The notes under the pieces: generated by a model | What the model was told of the DNA's origin: nothing | The model's input: only the letters and a program-made list of their open reading frames with translations | The model's database searches: none | Shown: piece after piece, positions 17,761-26,524 of the stretch | How the letters are laid out: each line of letters opens with the position of its first letter | Numbering within the stretch: the stretch's first letter is position 1 | Source of the DNA: Mycobacterium heckeshornense | Lineage (GTDB): Bacteria; Actinomycetota; Actinomycetes; Mycobacteriales; Mycobacteriaceae | Direction of reading: 5' to 3' | Length of the DNA: 64,000 bases | Assembly: GCF_016592155.1 (NCBI RefSeq) | Contig: NZ_AP024237.1 | Location: 4,712,001 to 4,776,000, forward strand | Made by a program: the position numbers and the translations under genes

Positions 17761-18303
17761 TCATAGCCTCAGCGGCGGGCCGGGCGCGGACCCCGGGGGT
17801 GCCCGGTGTGCCCGGGCCAGCCGAACTGCGTAGACGACGGCGCTGGCGGCGAACATGGCGGCGGTAAGCGCCAGCCACCTGCCGAGGAACGGTTGCTGGG
17901 TCTGTCCGGTGGCCGCCGAATAGGTCGGTGCGCCCTGCTCGAGGATGCCGGGAAGGAAAACCAGCAGCGTCAGTCCGGACCCCAGCGCCGGTATCCGCAG
18001 GTGGTTGCGGGCCGACACCCGTGTCCGGCGCTGGTCGCGCCCGCTCCACAGGATCCGGTCGGCCAAGGCGTAGATCGGGAACAGCACCAGGTCGTGCGCA
18101 ACGATGGCGGCAGCAAACCAGGCCGCGATCGACTGCCACCAGCTCCCCGGATTCCACAGACTCGCCGGCCCGGCGACGGCCACGGTGTAGGTGGCCAGCG
18201 CTAAGCCCGACGTCATCACCACCAGGTGGAATCCACGCGACCAGTACACCCTGCCCAAAGCAGACACGATCAGCCCGCCTCGAAACTGATCGAGCTCACC
18301 CAT
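17761..18303 (-). CDS. Membrane protein of the Rv0219 family
   Basis: This 180-residue integral membrane protein has about four predicted hydrophobic segments (near residues 26-44, 60-82, 106-120 and 143-162). I know no enzymatic function for it. Its ATG start lies 34 bases inside the end of the Rv0218-like gene, which implies translational coupling. That pairing suggests it assists the oxidoreductase at the membrane, for example as an electron-transfer or assembly partner, but no haem-ligand pattern is obvious. A later GTG start is possible. Confidence 0.8.
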   Translation of the reverse strand: MGELDQFRGGLIVSALGRVYWSRGFHLVVMTSGLALATYTVAVAGPASLWNPGSWWQSIAAWFAAAIVAHDLVLFPIYALADRILWSGRDQRRTRVSARNHLRIPALGSGLTLLVFLPGILEQGAPTYSAATGQTQQPFLGRWLALTAAMFAASAVVYAVRLARAHRAPPGSAPGPPLRL

Positions 18304-19517
18304 TTGGTGTTGTGCACCCCGGGCAGCGCCGGCACGATGACCCGCGCGGGATACCCGTGGTCGAGTGACAGGTCGGCACCGTTGACCCGCAGCGCCAATA
18401 GTGAATCAGGATCGCGGATTTGGTTGGCCTGCAAGCTCGCCTGCGCGAACGCGCCGCCGCGCTCCAGCGACATCACCCGTGCTGAACGCGGGGAGGGTAC
18501 GCCCGCGAGGCGGGCCAGCTCGGCCAGCGGCACTCCGCTCCAGGTTTGGGTGGTCGACCATCCTTCGACGCAGGCGATCGGAAGTCGCGCGCTGCGTTGC
18601 GCCATCCCGGCCAGCGTGACCCGGTCCACGACCACCGTCGACGGGCCACCCGTCAGCGTGAGCCGCCACTGCGCGCCGGTGCGCCGCGGGTCGATTCCGG
18701 CCGCGGCCGCGGTCCGGTTGACTTGAAAGTCGTGCGGTCCGCGGCTGCGTCCGCGGGGCAGCAGCAAAGCGGCGCCGCGGGTGATCCCGCCCAGCGTCTG
18801 GCCGACGGTCAGCACAGCCATCAGTAGCGCGCCCGAACCAACCAGCGCCAGGGCTCCACGTCTGCTCATCGTCGGGTCAGCCGGATGGGCGGGCACCAGC
18901 CCATCGCGGTCCGGCGGCTCCGTTCTGGTGTCGATAAGCTTGGTGCACAACACTTTTCGTAGCTGCCGTGATCGCAGACCGGTGAGCATGCGGGGAAACT
19001 TGACCGCAACGTGCATGGCGAAGCCGGCGATGAAAACCCATGCCGCAAAGTAGTGCCCGGTGTAAAAGCTGAACCCGAAGACGTAGTCGTACTGGATGTT
19101 CAGCACTCCGGTGACGATCTCGAACAGTATTCCGCCGACCAGCATCGCCAGCGAGATCCGCTCCAGCAGTTGGGCGATCGACCGGGCGGGCGGCCACACG
19201 AACAGCCGCGGCATCACCGACCACAGCTTGGCCAGCACCACCGGGATGAGCACGAGGCCCAGCCCGACGTGCAATCCCTGGGTCAACCGGTATAGCCACG
19301 ATGGGCGGGTCGGCCAGTCGAAGGCGGGCAGCCGCAGCCAGCCCACGTCGGCGGGAATTGCCTGACCGAGCTGCGGTGCGTAAGCGAGGTAGGACAGCAG
19401 TCCGGTGAGGATGACGATCGGCAGCGTCGCCAGCAGCACCAGCCCGAACACCGATGTCAACCACGGGCCGCGCAGCGGGCTGCGCCACCGTAAGCGGCTC
19501 GGAGCTCGCACCCGCAT
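18270..19517 (-). CDS. Membrane-anchored molybdopterin oxidoreductase, sulfite-oxidase family (Rv0218-like)
   Basis: This 415-residue protein joins an N-terminal four-helix membrane module to a periplasm-facing molybdopterin-binding domain. The membrane part (about residues 20-175) has histidines in YRLTQGLHVGLG and FYTGHYFAAW that could bind haem b. The catalytic domain has the Mo-ligand cysteine in LPIACVEGWSTTQTWSGVPL and the later LDHGYPARVIVPALPGVHNTKWV. The natural substrate of this group in mycobacteria is not known. It overlaps the Rv0219-like gene and is divergent from lipW across about 175 bases in which I saw no clear operator. Confidence 0.9.
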   Translation of the reverse strand: MRVRAPSRLRWRSPLRGPWLTSVFGLVLLATLPIVILTGLLSYLAYAPQLGQAIPADVGWLRLPAFDWPTRPSWLYRLTQGLHVGLGLVLIPVVLAKLWSVMPRLFVWPPARSIAQLLERISLAMLVGGILFEIVTGVLNIQYDYVFGFSFYTGHYFAAWVFIAGFAMHVAVKFPRMLTGLRSRQLRKVLCTKLIDTRTEPPDRDGLVPAHPADPTMSRRGALALVGSGALLMAVLTVGQTLGGITRGAALLLPRGRSRGPHDFQVNRTAAAAGIDPRRTGAQWRLTLTGGPSTVVVDRVTLAGMAQRSARLPIACVEGWSTTQTWSGVPLAELARLAGVPSPRSARVMSLERGGAFAQASLQANQIRDPDSLLALRVNGADLSLDHGYPARVIVPALPGVHNTKWVSSISFEAG

Positions 19518-19693
19518 CCCCTCTCCCGAGTGCGCCGTAGCATACGCTGACGAGTTCGCGGTCGCCGAATACCCCGGCGGGCTCGGGCGCGAACTCGCCG
19601 CGTGGCCAGCTGCTTGCCCTCGGGGGCCAATGACCTAGCGGCGATCCCACGATCCGGCCCGCCGCGTGACCGAAGACACGCAATACTGAGCCA

Positions 19694-20587
19694 ATGCCGA
19701 GCACCGATTTTCACCCTGACCTGCGGACCATCGCCCGTGTCGCGCCCCGAACGTTGGTGGGTCCGCGAACACTGCCGCTGATCCGGACGTTGATGCGGCT
19801 GCAGGGTCTCGGTCGCGCCCGCGATGTCGACGTGCTCACCGTGGAGTCGGGAGCCGGGGTACGGCTGCACCGGCCGGCCGGTGTCACCGAACCCGCGCCG
19901 GCGCTGCTGTGGATTCACGGCGGCGGATACGTCTTGGGCACCGCCAGACAGGACGACCGCCTCTGCCGGCGCTTCGCCCGGGCGCTGGGCATCACGGTGG
20001 CGGCAGTGGATTACCGGCTCGCGCCCGAGCACCCCTATCCCGCGCCGCTGGAGGACTGCTATTCGGCGTTGACCTGGCTGGCCGGGTTGCCGGCGGTGGA
20101 TCCCGCACGGGTGGCGATCGGCGGTGCCAGCGCCGGGGGCGGCCTGGCCGCGGCGCTGGCATTGTTGGCCCGCGATCGCGGCGAGATCACCCCATGCCTG
20201 CAGCTGCTGGCCTACCCCATGCTCGACGATCGCAGCGCAGCAGCACCGAAGGATCCCAACTACCGGCTATGGAGTCCGGCCAGCAATCGGTTCGGCTGGG
20301 CGGCCTATCTCGGTGGCGCGGACCCCCAGCTGGCGGTACCGGCCCGTCGCGAGGATCTAACCGGCTTGCCGCCCGCGTGGATTGGGGTCGGCACCCATGA
20401 TTTGTTTCATGACGAGGACCTGGCCTACGCTGAGCGCCTCGCTCGCGCCGGGGTGCCATGTCATGTCGAGGTCGTGCCCGGCGCGTTCCACGGCTTCGAC
20501 CTGTTGGTGCCCAAAGCCCAAGTGTCGCGGGATTTCTTCGCCAGTCAATGTGGGTGTTTGCAAAAGGCGTTCACGCCGACGGGTTAA
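19694..20587 (+). CDS. lipW: Esterase LipW
   Basis: This 297-residue enzyme of the hormone-sensitive-lipase family has the HGGG oxyanion motif in WIHGGGYVLG. The nucleophile serine is in GGASAGGGLAAAL, the acidic residue is near GTHDLFHDED, and His is in PGAFHGFDLL. It corresponds to Rv0217c by sequence and place. The lid region is short, which fits preference for short-chain esters. Its last 4 bases overlap the end of the convergent amidohydrolase. Confidence 0.9.
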   Translation: MPSTDFHPDLRTIARVAPRTLVGPRTLPLIRTLMRLQGLGRARDVDVLTVESGAGVRLHRPAGVTEPAPALLWIHGGGYVLGTARQDDRLCRRFARALGITVAAVDYRLAPEHPYPAPLEDCYSALTWLAGLPAVDPARVAIGGASAGGGLAAALALLARDRGEITPCLQLLAYPMLDDRSAAAPKDPNYRLWSPASNRFGWAAYLGGADPQLAVPARREDLTGLPPAWIGVGTHDLFHDEDLAYAERLARAGVPCHVEVVPGAFHGFDLLVPKAQVSRDFFASQCGCLQKAFTPTG

Positions 20588-21888
20588 CCGGCTGCGTATG
20601 TCAGCTGCCCGCCGACCACGGTCGCGGCCACCATGTCGGCGTCGAGTTCCGCCAGCATCGTTTGCGGCGAAACGCTGAGCACGCACAGATCCCCGGGGTG
20701 TCCCGGCTCGACCGCGCGCGGTCGGGCCGGCTTGTCGGCTTGACCCAGGAACATCGTCAAAGCTCTACGCGCCGTTATACATTCACTCGGGTTGAGGACG
20801 TTTCCGCTGGGCGTGGTCCGGTGCACTGCGGCGCGCATGGCCGCCCAGGGATCGTCGCGGCCGAACGGCATATCGGTGGACAGTGCCACCGCGACGCCGG
20901 CGCGCAGCAACGATGCGACCCGCCAAAGCTGGGCGTGCTCCTCCGCGGGCACCTCGGCCAGGTACTCATCGCCGCGCTCGGCGACGAAGTTGGGTTGGGT
21001 CACCACGGTGACGCCCAGTTCGGCGAGGTCGGCCAACGAATCGGCGGGCGCCACAGCGGCATGCTCGACCCGGTCCCCCGGGCACGCGCCGGCTTGGCGC
21101 AGCGCCGCGACGGTCACCAGCAGCTGCGCGGCGGTGACACAGTGGACAGCGACCGAACCGCCGGCACGGTGGCGTTCGGCGATCCAGTCGGCCAGCGCAT
21201 CAAGGTCGAGATCGTCGTCGTACAGGATGCGTTTGCCCGGCGACAGGCAGCGCACGTGCTGGCGCAATTCCCCGCGCCGGTGCAGTTCGGTCAACGTCAC
21301 GATGTCGGCGACGTCGAGGTCCGGTGTGGCGTCGGTGACGCCGGTGACGCCGTATCGGGCGAGTCGGCCGCTCAGCGCGGCCAGGTTGGTGCCGCGGTGC
21401 CCCAGCGCATCCGACCAGCTCGGGTCGGCGCTGCGCAGCCGGCCGTCGGGGTGATCTGCCAGCCCCACCCGGCTCAGGCCCGCGGAATTGAGGATCCACA
21501 GCACTCCGCTGCGGTGCTGTACTCGCACCGGCACCGGCGGCGAGATGGCGTCGAGCAGCGTTCGGTCCAGCGGGCCGGCCACCGATTCGTGGTATCCGAC
21601 CGCGCGGATCCAGCCGTCGCTTCCGACTTCGGCACTGGCCAAAGCGTGGGCCAGGCCGTCGCGGTCGCGCACCTGCGGGGGTCCGGCCCGCACCGAGTCC
21701 TCCGCGGCCGCCGCCGAGTACAGGTGGACGTGATGGTCGTGCAGTCCGGGCAGCACGGTTCCACCGGCGGCGTCAAACGTCTCCTCGCCGCGCCGCGGCG
21801 CGAGCTGGCCGGCGACCTCCTCGATCTGCGCCCCCACCCGAACGTCGACCGACGTGCCGTCGAGTGTGGTAGCGCGCTGGATCAGCAT
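20584..21888 (-). CDS. Amidohydrolase, YtcJ-like (amidohydrolase family 3)
   Basis: This 434-residue metal-dependent hydrolase hydrolyses C-N bonds of an unknown small molecule. The first metal motif HDHHVHL follows a beta-sandwich N-terminus. The later ligands are in AVHCVTAAQLL and RVEHAAVAP, and the conserved Asp is in LSTDMPFGRDDPW. ATG 21888 (MLIQRATTLDG) is used rather than TTG 21897. It overlaps the end of the CoA-transferase gene by 7 bases, so the two are probably one operon with the Rv0216-like gene. This gene is not at this place in M. tuberculosis. Confidence 0.87.
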   Translation of the reverse strand: MLIQRATTLDGTSVDVRVGAQIEEVAGQLAPRRGEETFDAAGGTVLPGLHDHHVHLYSAAAAEDSVRAGPPQVRDRDGLAHALASAEVGSDGWIRAVGYHESVAGPLDRTLLDAISPPVPVRVQHRSGVLWILNSAGLSRVGLADHPDGRLRSADPSWSDALGHRGTNLAALSGRLARYGVTGVTDATPDLDVADIVTLTELHRRGELRQHVRCLSPGKRILYDDDLDLDALADWIAERHRAGGSVAVHCVTAAQLLVTVAALRQAGACPGDRVEHAAVAPADSLADLAELGVTVVTQPNFVAERGDEYLAEVPAEEHAQLWRVASLLRAGVAVALSTDMPFGRDDPWAAMRAAVHRTTPSGNVLNPSECITARRALTMFLGQADKPARPRAVEPGHPGDLCVLSVSPQTMLAELDADMVAATVVGGQLTYAAG

Positions 21889-23077
21889 GGAGCGCAAAGT
21901 CTTTCGGCGACAATGTGGCGCACCGCGGCATTGTCAGCGCCCAGCGGTGACGCGGTGGGGCTCGGTGGCGGGGGCCGCGGGGGAACGACCGGTGCGGTCG
22001 AGGTCGACGATTCGGGCGGCAGCGCGGCATAGGTCGCGGCTACCGCCGCCAGCGATAACTCGATCAGTTCGCCGCCGCCGCGGTGCAGCGACTGCGCGAC
22101 TGCCCGCGTCGCTTCCAGGCCGGTCAGCGGGTCGGCGATGGCGTCAGCGCAAAAACAGGTCCGCCAGCGTCTGCGCCGACGAGCCCGCCTGCCACCGCGG
22201 CGTCGTCACCAAATGCCGCCCGGTCGGGCTGATCACCATAGCCGTTGATGCGCAACCAAACTCGTCCCGATCGTGCCGGCACGTCGTCGGCGCTCAACTG
22301 CCGGCGCCGCAGCGCAGCCGGGCGCGATCCCTCGATGACCACGTCGGCCGCAGACAGCAGCTGCCGGATTGCCTCGGGCTGCTTATCGAAATCGACTGCG
22401 TAGGAAAGCTTCCCGAAGTTCATCCAGTCGAAGAAGGCCGGCTCGCCGCGTCGGGTGCCGTCGGGCCGCGCCGGGCTTTCCACCTTGACCACGACCGCGC
22501 CGGCCCGGGCGAGCAACTGCGCGCACAACGGTCCCGCCCACAGCGACGACAGGTCTGCCACCAAGAGGTCGCCAAGTTGTCGCGGCGCGGCAGCGTTCCC
22601 GTCGCGTCGCACCGCCGGTGGTGCTGCGGCCGTTTCGCCTAGTGCCGCGGCGGCGATGTCGAGCAGTTGGGCGCGGGCGACGATAGTGTCGCTGGAATGT
22701 GTTGCGGCCCATGCCGCCAGCATCGGCCATGGGTTTGCCGGGACGGCGTCGACTTGTAGCAGTGCGGGCAGCGCGGCGACGTCGTCGGGACGCGCCAGCG
22801 CGATCGCGCACCATCCGTCGGCACTGGCCACGAGCCGCGTCGCTCCACCGGCCGAGACGCGGCCCTGCCGCGTCAGGCCGAGCAGCGCGGCGCGACCGGC
22901 CAGTATCGTGGCGGCATCGGTGTCGACACCGAGCAGCCGGGCGATGTCGGCGGTTACCCGCCGCGCTTCGGCCAGCACAGCGGCGCGCGAGAAATCCGGC
23001 GGCCCGTCGGCCGGCCCGGTCAGATAGGCCAGGCCGCTTTCAGCCCAGTCAGCCGCGGCCGAGTCCACGCCCACCAT
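21882..23077 (-). pseudogene. Family III CoA-transferase (CaiB/BaiF), frameshifted at an A5 run
   Basis: This gene encodes a roughly 398-residue class III CoA-transferase. The core block DLSSLWAGPLCAQLLARAGA with VVKVESPARPDG sits unusually late (around residue 175), after an N-terminal half that resembles the tail of another CoA-transferase, so the domain order looks permuted. The frame ends early at GGPVFALTPSPTR. Adding one base to the five-A run at 22151-22155 restores GPVFCADAIADPLTGLEA, the family's conserved C-terminal block, and carries the frame to a TGA at 21882. ATG 23077 (MVGVDSAAADW) is preferred over 23122. It may be a sequencing deletion rather than real decay. Confidence 0.85.
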
Positions 23078-23094
23078 TGTGCGCGCGGGGCGAC

Positions 23095-24081
23095 CTAAAA
23101 CTGCAGCGCGGTAAACCGCCAATCCAGCACCTGCCGGTCGGGCTCGGAGTCGTTGACCGCGTAGACCACTGATCGCAAGCCCAGCGCTCCGCCGTTGTCG
23201 ACCGGCCGGGCCGATTCGATGTGCAGCGCGCTGTAGAGCGTGTCGCCCTCGTACACCGGTCCGGTGTGATCGCAGGACTGCCAGCCCAGCACCGTCACCA
23301 AGTTGGGCAGCATCCGGGTGGCCTGGGCGAGCGCCAGCCCGATGGTATGTCCGCCGTACACCAACCGGCGCCCGCTGACACGTGAATCATGGTGTGTGGC
23401 AGCAATATTGAGGGTAAGGCGGGCCAACTCGGGTGCGCTGCTGACCACGTCGGCGCTGCTGTGCAACACCGTGCCTGCCAAACCGGCGTCGAAATGCCGC
23501 CCGGGCACTCGTCGGCGAAACACCTCGGCGTCCCAGTTGGCGGTCGGGTCATGGGCCGGCGGCGCCGCGTCGGCGCCGACGCCGGACAGGTCGTCACCGG
23601 CCCGCTCCGCGTCGGGCTGCCACCCCGGGCTGGCGGGCAGCATGGCGCAGCGGTAGAAGTCCAGCACCAACCGGTCGGCCTGGTCGACGGTGGTCATCCG
23701 CAGCGCCGCCAGCCCGGTGGGCGCGCGGCCCGGTTTTGGCGTGTTCGCGCGCAGTCCCACCACTTCGGTGCGGGTGTAGAGGGTGTCGCCGATGACCGGA
23801 AAGCGGTGAAATACCAGACCGCGGTAGAACAGGTTGGCTTTGACCCGCTGGGTGGCCAGCGTGCTCTGCCCGATCGCCACATCGCACACCAGTCCCGGAT
23901 GCGCCAGTGCGGCGGGCGCGCCGGTGACGGCGGCGGACAGATCCGCGTCCAGCGCCAGTCGCAGCCGGTCTCCGACGATAGCCTGATGAACCGCGGCCAT
24001 CCCGGCCGTCAGCGTCACCGACGGCGCCGAGTCAAACACCTGGCCCACCGCGAGTTCGTCGAAGTAGGGCCCCCCACTCAT
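23095..24081 (-). CDS. Double hot-dog MaoC-like dehydratase (Rv0216-like)
   Basis: This 328-residue protein consists of two hot-dog folds, as in the R-hydratase-like Rv0216. The first half has YFDELAVGQVF with ALAHPGLVCDVAIGQST. The second has LVYGGHTIGLALAQ, the segment that aligns with the hydratase active-site region. Rv0216 is known as a double-hot-dog structure with uncertain catalytic ability, and the same caution applies here. It heads the operon with the CoA-transferase (17 bases downstream) and amidohydrolase, and diverges from fadE3 across 59 bases. Acting on an acyl-CoA thioester is the best guess. Confidence 0.85.
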   Translation of the reverse strand: MSGGPYFDELAVGQVFDSAPSVTLTAGMAAVHQAIVGDRLRLALDADLSAAVTGAPAALAHPGLVCDVAIGQSTLATQRVKANLFYRGLVFHRFPVIGDTLYTRTEVVGLRANTPKPGRAPTGLAALRMTTVDQADRLVLDFYRCAMLPASPGWQPDAERAGDDLSGVGADAAPPAHDPTANWDAEVFRRRVPGRHFDAGLAGTVLHSSADVVSSAPELARLTLNIAATHHDSRVSGRRLVYGGHTIGLALAQATRMLPNLVTVLGWQSCDHTGPVYEGDTLYSALHIESARPVDNGGALGLRSVVYAVNDSEPDRQVLDWRFTALQF

Positions 24082-24140
24082 CGCGCCTCCCGTGCGTCAG
24101 TATGGCGGTACAGATCCTGGCATACGCAACGAGGTGAGCG

Positions 24141-25298
24141 ATGGGCACCGGACTCGACGACGAAGAAGCCATGCTGGTCGCCACGGTGCGGGCGTTCATC
24201 GACCGTGACGTGAAGCCCGCCGTGCGCGAGGTGGAGCACGCCAACACCTACCCCGAGGCGTGGATCGAGCAGATGAAGCGCCTCGGCGTCTACGGCTTGG
24301 CCATTTCCGAGGAGTACGGCGGCTCCCCGGTTTCGATGCCGTGCTATGTGCTCATCACCCAGGAACTGGCCCGGGGCTGGATGAGCCTCGCCGGCGCGAT
24401 GGGCGGCCACACCGTGGTCGCCAAGCTGCTGTCGCTGTTCGGCACCGAGGAACAAAAACGCCGCTATCTGCCGCCGATGGCCACCGGCGAGCTGCGGGCC
24501 ACCATGGCGCTGACCGAGCCGGCAGGCGGCAGCGATCTGCAGAACATGTCCACGACCGCCCTGTGCGACGGCGACGAGCTAGTCATCAACGGCGCCAAGA
24601 CGTGGATCTCCAACGCCCGCCACTCCGGGCTGATCGCGTTGTTGTGCAAGACCGACCCGAACGCCGTCCCACGGCACCGGGGGATTTCGGTGGTGCTGGT
24701 GGACAATCCGAGTGCGGGCCTTGCGCTGTCGCGGGATCTGCCCAAGCTGGGCTACAAGGGCGTGGAAGCCTGCGAGCTGTCCTTCGACGGCTGTCGGGTC
24801 CCGGCGGCGGCGATTCTGGGTGGGGTGCCGGGCAAGGGGTTCGCCCAGATGATGAAAGGCCTTGAGACGGGCCGTATTCAGGTGGCCGCTCGCGCGCTGG
24901 GGGTGGCCACCGCGGCGTTGGAGGACGCGCTGGCGTATGCCCGGCAGCGGGAAAGCTTCGGCAAGCCGATTTGGCAGCACCAGGCTGTCGGCAACTACCT
25001 TGCCGACATGGCGACCAAGCTGACCGCGGCGCGTCAGCTCACCCGCTACGCCGCCGAGCGTCACGACAGCGGCGAGCGGTGCGACATGGAGGCCGGCATG
25101 GCCAAACTGTTCGCCTCCGAGGTGGCGATGGAGATCGCGTTGAACGCCGTGCGCATCCACGGCGGCTACGGCTACTCATGCGAATACGACGTCGAACGCT
25201 ACTTCCGCGACGCCCCGCTGATGATCGTCGGCGAAGGCACCAACGAGATCCAGCGCAACGTCATCACCGCCCAGCTGGTCGCCCGCGGCGGGATCTGA
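24141..25298 (+). CDS. fadE3: Acyl-CoA dehydrogenase FadE3
   Basis: This 385-residue FAD-dependent acyl-CoA dehydrogenase introduces the 2,3 double bond in beta-oxidation. The FAD/substrate motif [15 protein letters not shown] is present. [29 protein letters not shown] and [19 protein letters not shown] follow, and the FAD-contacting C-terminus is [11 protein letters not shown]. The catalytic base is probably the Glu of [12 protein letters not shown] 24141 follows a GAGGTGAGCG ribosome-binding stretch. It matches Rv0215c by sequence and by its divergence from the Rv0216-like gene. Confidence 0.92.
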   Translation: MGTGLDDEEAMLVATVRAFIDRDVKPAVREVEHANTYPEAWIEQMKRLGVYGLAISEEYGGSPVSMPCYVLITQELARGWMSLAGAMGGHTVVAKLLSLFGTEEQKRRYLPPMATGELRATMALTEPAGGSDLQNMSTTALCDGDELVINGAKTWISNARHSGLIALLCKTDPNAVPRHRGISVVLVDNPSAGLALSRDLPKLGYKGVEACELSFDGCRVPAAAILGGVPGKGFAQMMKGLETGRIQVAARALGVATAALEDALAYARQRESFGKPIWQHQAVGNYLADMATKLTAARQLTRYAAERHDSGERCDMEAGMAKLFASEVAMEIALNAVRIHGGYGYSCEYDVERYFRDAPLMIVGEGTNEIQRNVITAQLVARGGI

Positions 25299-25407
25299 TT
25301 ACCCGCATCGCCCACGATCCGGCGCGCGGCCATGCCCGCGGAATATGTTGCAGGCACTAGAGGTTATCTGTGCTGGTACGAACAGAATCGATGTCGCTGA
25401 AGGGGTG

Positions 25408-25842
25408 ATGACGATGCTGGCGTTTGACCCATTCCTGCGTGACTTCGATCGACTCACCCAGCAACTGCTGGGCACCACGCTGGGTACCACGAGCCGTCCG
25501 GCGGTGATGCCGATCGACGCCTGGCGCGAAGGGGACGACTATGTCGTCGAGCTGGACCTGCCAGGGGTCAAGCCCGACTCCGTCGATGTCAGCGTCGAAC
25601 ACGAAGCGGTCACGGTACGGGCCGAACGTCCCGCCGTCACGGAAGACCGTGACTGGGTGGTCGCCGAACGGCCGCACGGCGTGTTCAGCCGGCAGCTATT
25701 CCTGGGTAGTGGCCTTGATGCCGACAAGATCAGCGCCAACTACACCGATGGCGTGTTGCGGCTAACCATTCCGGTGGCCGAGGCGGCGCGGCCGCGCAAG
25801 ATCGCCGTCGGAACCGGCAACCAGAAAGCCATCAACGCCTAA
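25408..25842 (+). CDS. Small heat-shock protein, 18-kDa antigen type (HSP18)
   Basis: This 144-residue alpha-crystallin-family chaperone binds unfolding proteins without ATP. It closely resembles the M. leprae and M. avium 18-kDa antigen: [24 protein letters not shown], then [15 protein letters not shown], with the IPV motif of the C-terminal extension in [14 protein letters not shown]. Starts at 25408 and 25414 are both plausible. The upstream 100 bases contain neither an HspR (HAIR) nor a CIRCE repeat that I can see, so regulation is unclear. M. tuberculosis lacks an orthologue at this place, which supports a non-tuberculosis species. Confidence 0.9.
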   Translation: MTMLAFDPFLRDFDRLTQQLLGTTLGTTSRPAVMPIDAWREGDDYVVELDLPGVKPDSVDVSVEHEAVTVRAERPAVTEDRDWVVAERPHGVFSRQLFLGSGLDADKISANYTDGVLRLTIPVAEAARPRKIAVGTGNQKAINA

Positions 25843-25925
25843 GGTGCCCGATCAGCCGGACGACGGCCGCCCCGCGAAGTCATGCGCCGGGCGGCCGTCG
25901 GCTACCCGCCGCGATCGGGCGGTCC

Positions 25926-25934
25926 AAAGGAGGT
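25926..25934 (+). promoter_or_regulatory. Near-perfect ribosome-binding site of the second HSP20 gene
   Basis: AAAGGAGGT is fully complementary to the 3' end of 16S rRNA and lies about 7 bases before ATG 25942. It fixes that start against an out-of-frame ATG at 25938 and predicts strong translation of the chaperone. Confidence 0.75.
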
Positions 25935-25941
25935 GACATGC

Positions 25942-26430
25942 ATGCCCAGCCTGCTGCAATCACTCGCCGGTGACCTCGACGGGCTGACGAGGATCGTCGG
26001 TACCCCCGCGCATCCGGCACTGATGCGGATGGATGCCTGGCGTGACCGCGACACCTTCGTTGCCGAACTCGACCTACCCGGCATCAAACCCGATTCACTT
26101 GACGTCACCGTCGAGGGCGGCGTGCTGACGGTGCGCGCCGAGCGCCGCGAGCCCGGCGACGGGGACCGCACCTGGCTCAACGCCGAGCGTCCGCATGGTG
26201 TGTTCGTTCGCCAGCTATTCCTCAACGAGCGGCCAGACGTCGACCGGATCAGTGCCGACTACACCAATGGCGTTCTGCGGCTAACCATCCCGATGCATCA
26301 CGCGACCAAGCCACACAAGATCGCAATCGAGTCCGGCCCGGCCCACGCGACTCGGCGGCACCTGACGCCGGCATGGGTGCGTCGATGGCTTGCGCGCGCC
26401 GGCAAAGCTCGGCTGAGCGTGCGCCGGTGA
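25942..26430 (+). CDS. Second HSP20 chaperone with a basic C-terminal tail
   Basis: This 162-residue alpha-crystallin-domain protein is a diverged tandem copy of the HSP18 gene 100 bases upstream. The shared skeleton is [39 protein letters not shown] and [12 protein letters not shown]. It differs by a 30-residue Arg- and Ala-rich tail after the IPM motif (RRHLTPAWVRRWLARAGKAR), which is unusual for the family and could bind nucleic acid or membrane. Its stop overlaps a GTG (26427) that may be the original start of the following hydrolase. Confidence 0.9.
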   Translation: MPSLLQSLAGDLDGLTRIVGTPAHPALMRMDAWRDRDTFVAELDLPGIKPDSLDVTVEGGVLTVRAERREPGDGDRTWLNAERPHGVFVRQLFLNERPDVDRISADYTNGVLRLTIPMHHATKPHKIAIESGPAHATRRHLTPAWVRRWLARAGKARLSVRR

Positions 26431-26524
26431 GCTTCTCGCCTAGGCTGCCGAGCGGCTTCGCATAGGTGTCCCGCTGCTTGCGCCGCTGCAACGGCGGCTG
26501 ATCTACTTCCCATCACCCGGGCCG

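Noticed and set aside
19560..19585. A further RicR-like site (AATACCCC followed by GGCGGG)
   Set aside because: Only the left arm matches. The right arm lacks GGGTAT, so it is not a dyad.
20458..22032. 524-residue open frame on the + strand
   Set aside because: It is antisense to the amidohydrolase and CoA-transferase genes, has the low-complexity Arg/His/Gly composition of GC-rich shadow frames, and shows no known motif.
25299..25407. Heat-shock operators (HAIR or CIRCE) upstream of HSP18
   Set aside because: I searched by eye for CTTGAGT-N7-ACTCAAG and TTAGCACTC-N9-GAGTGCTAA patterns on both strands and found neither.
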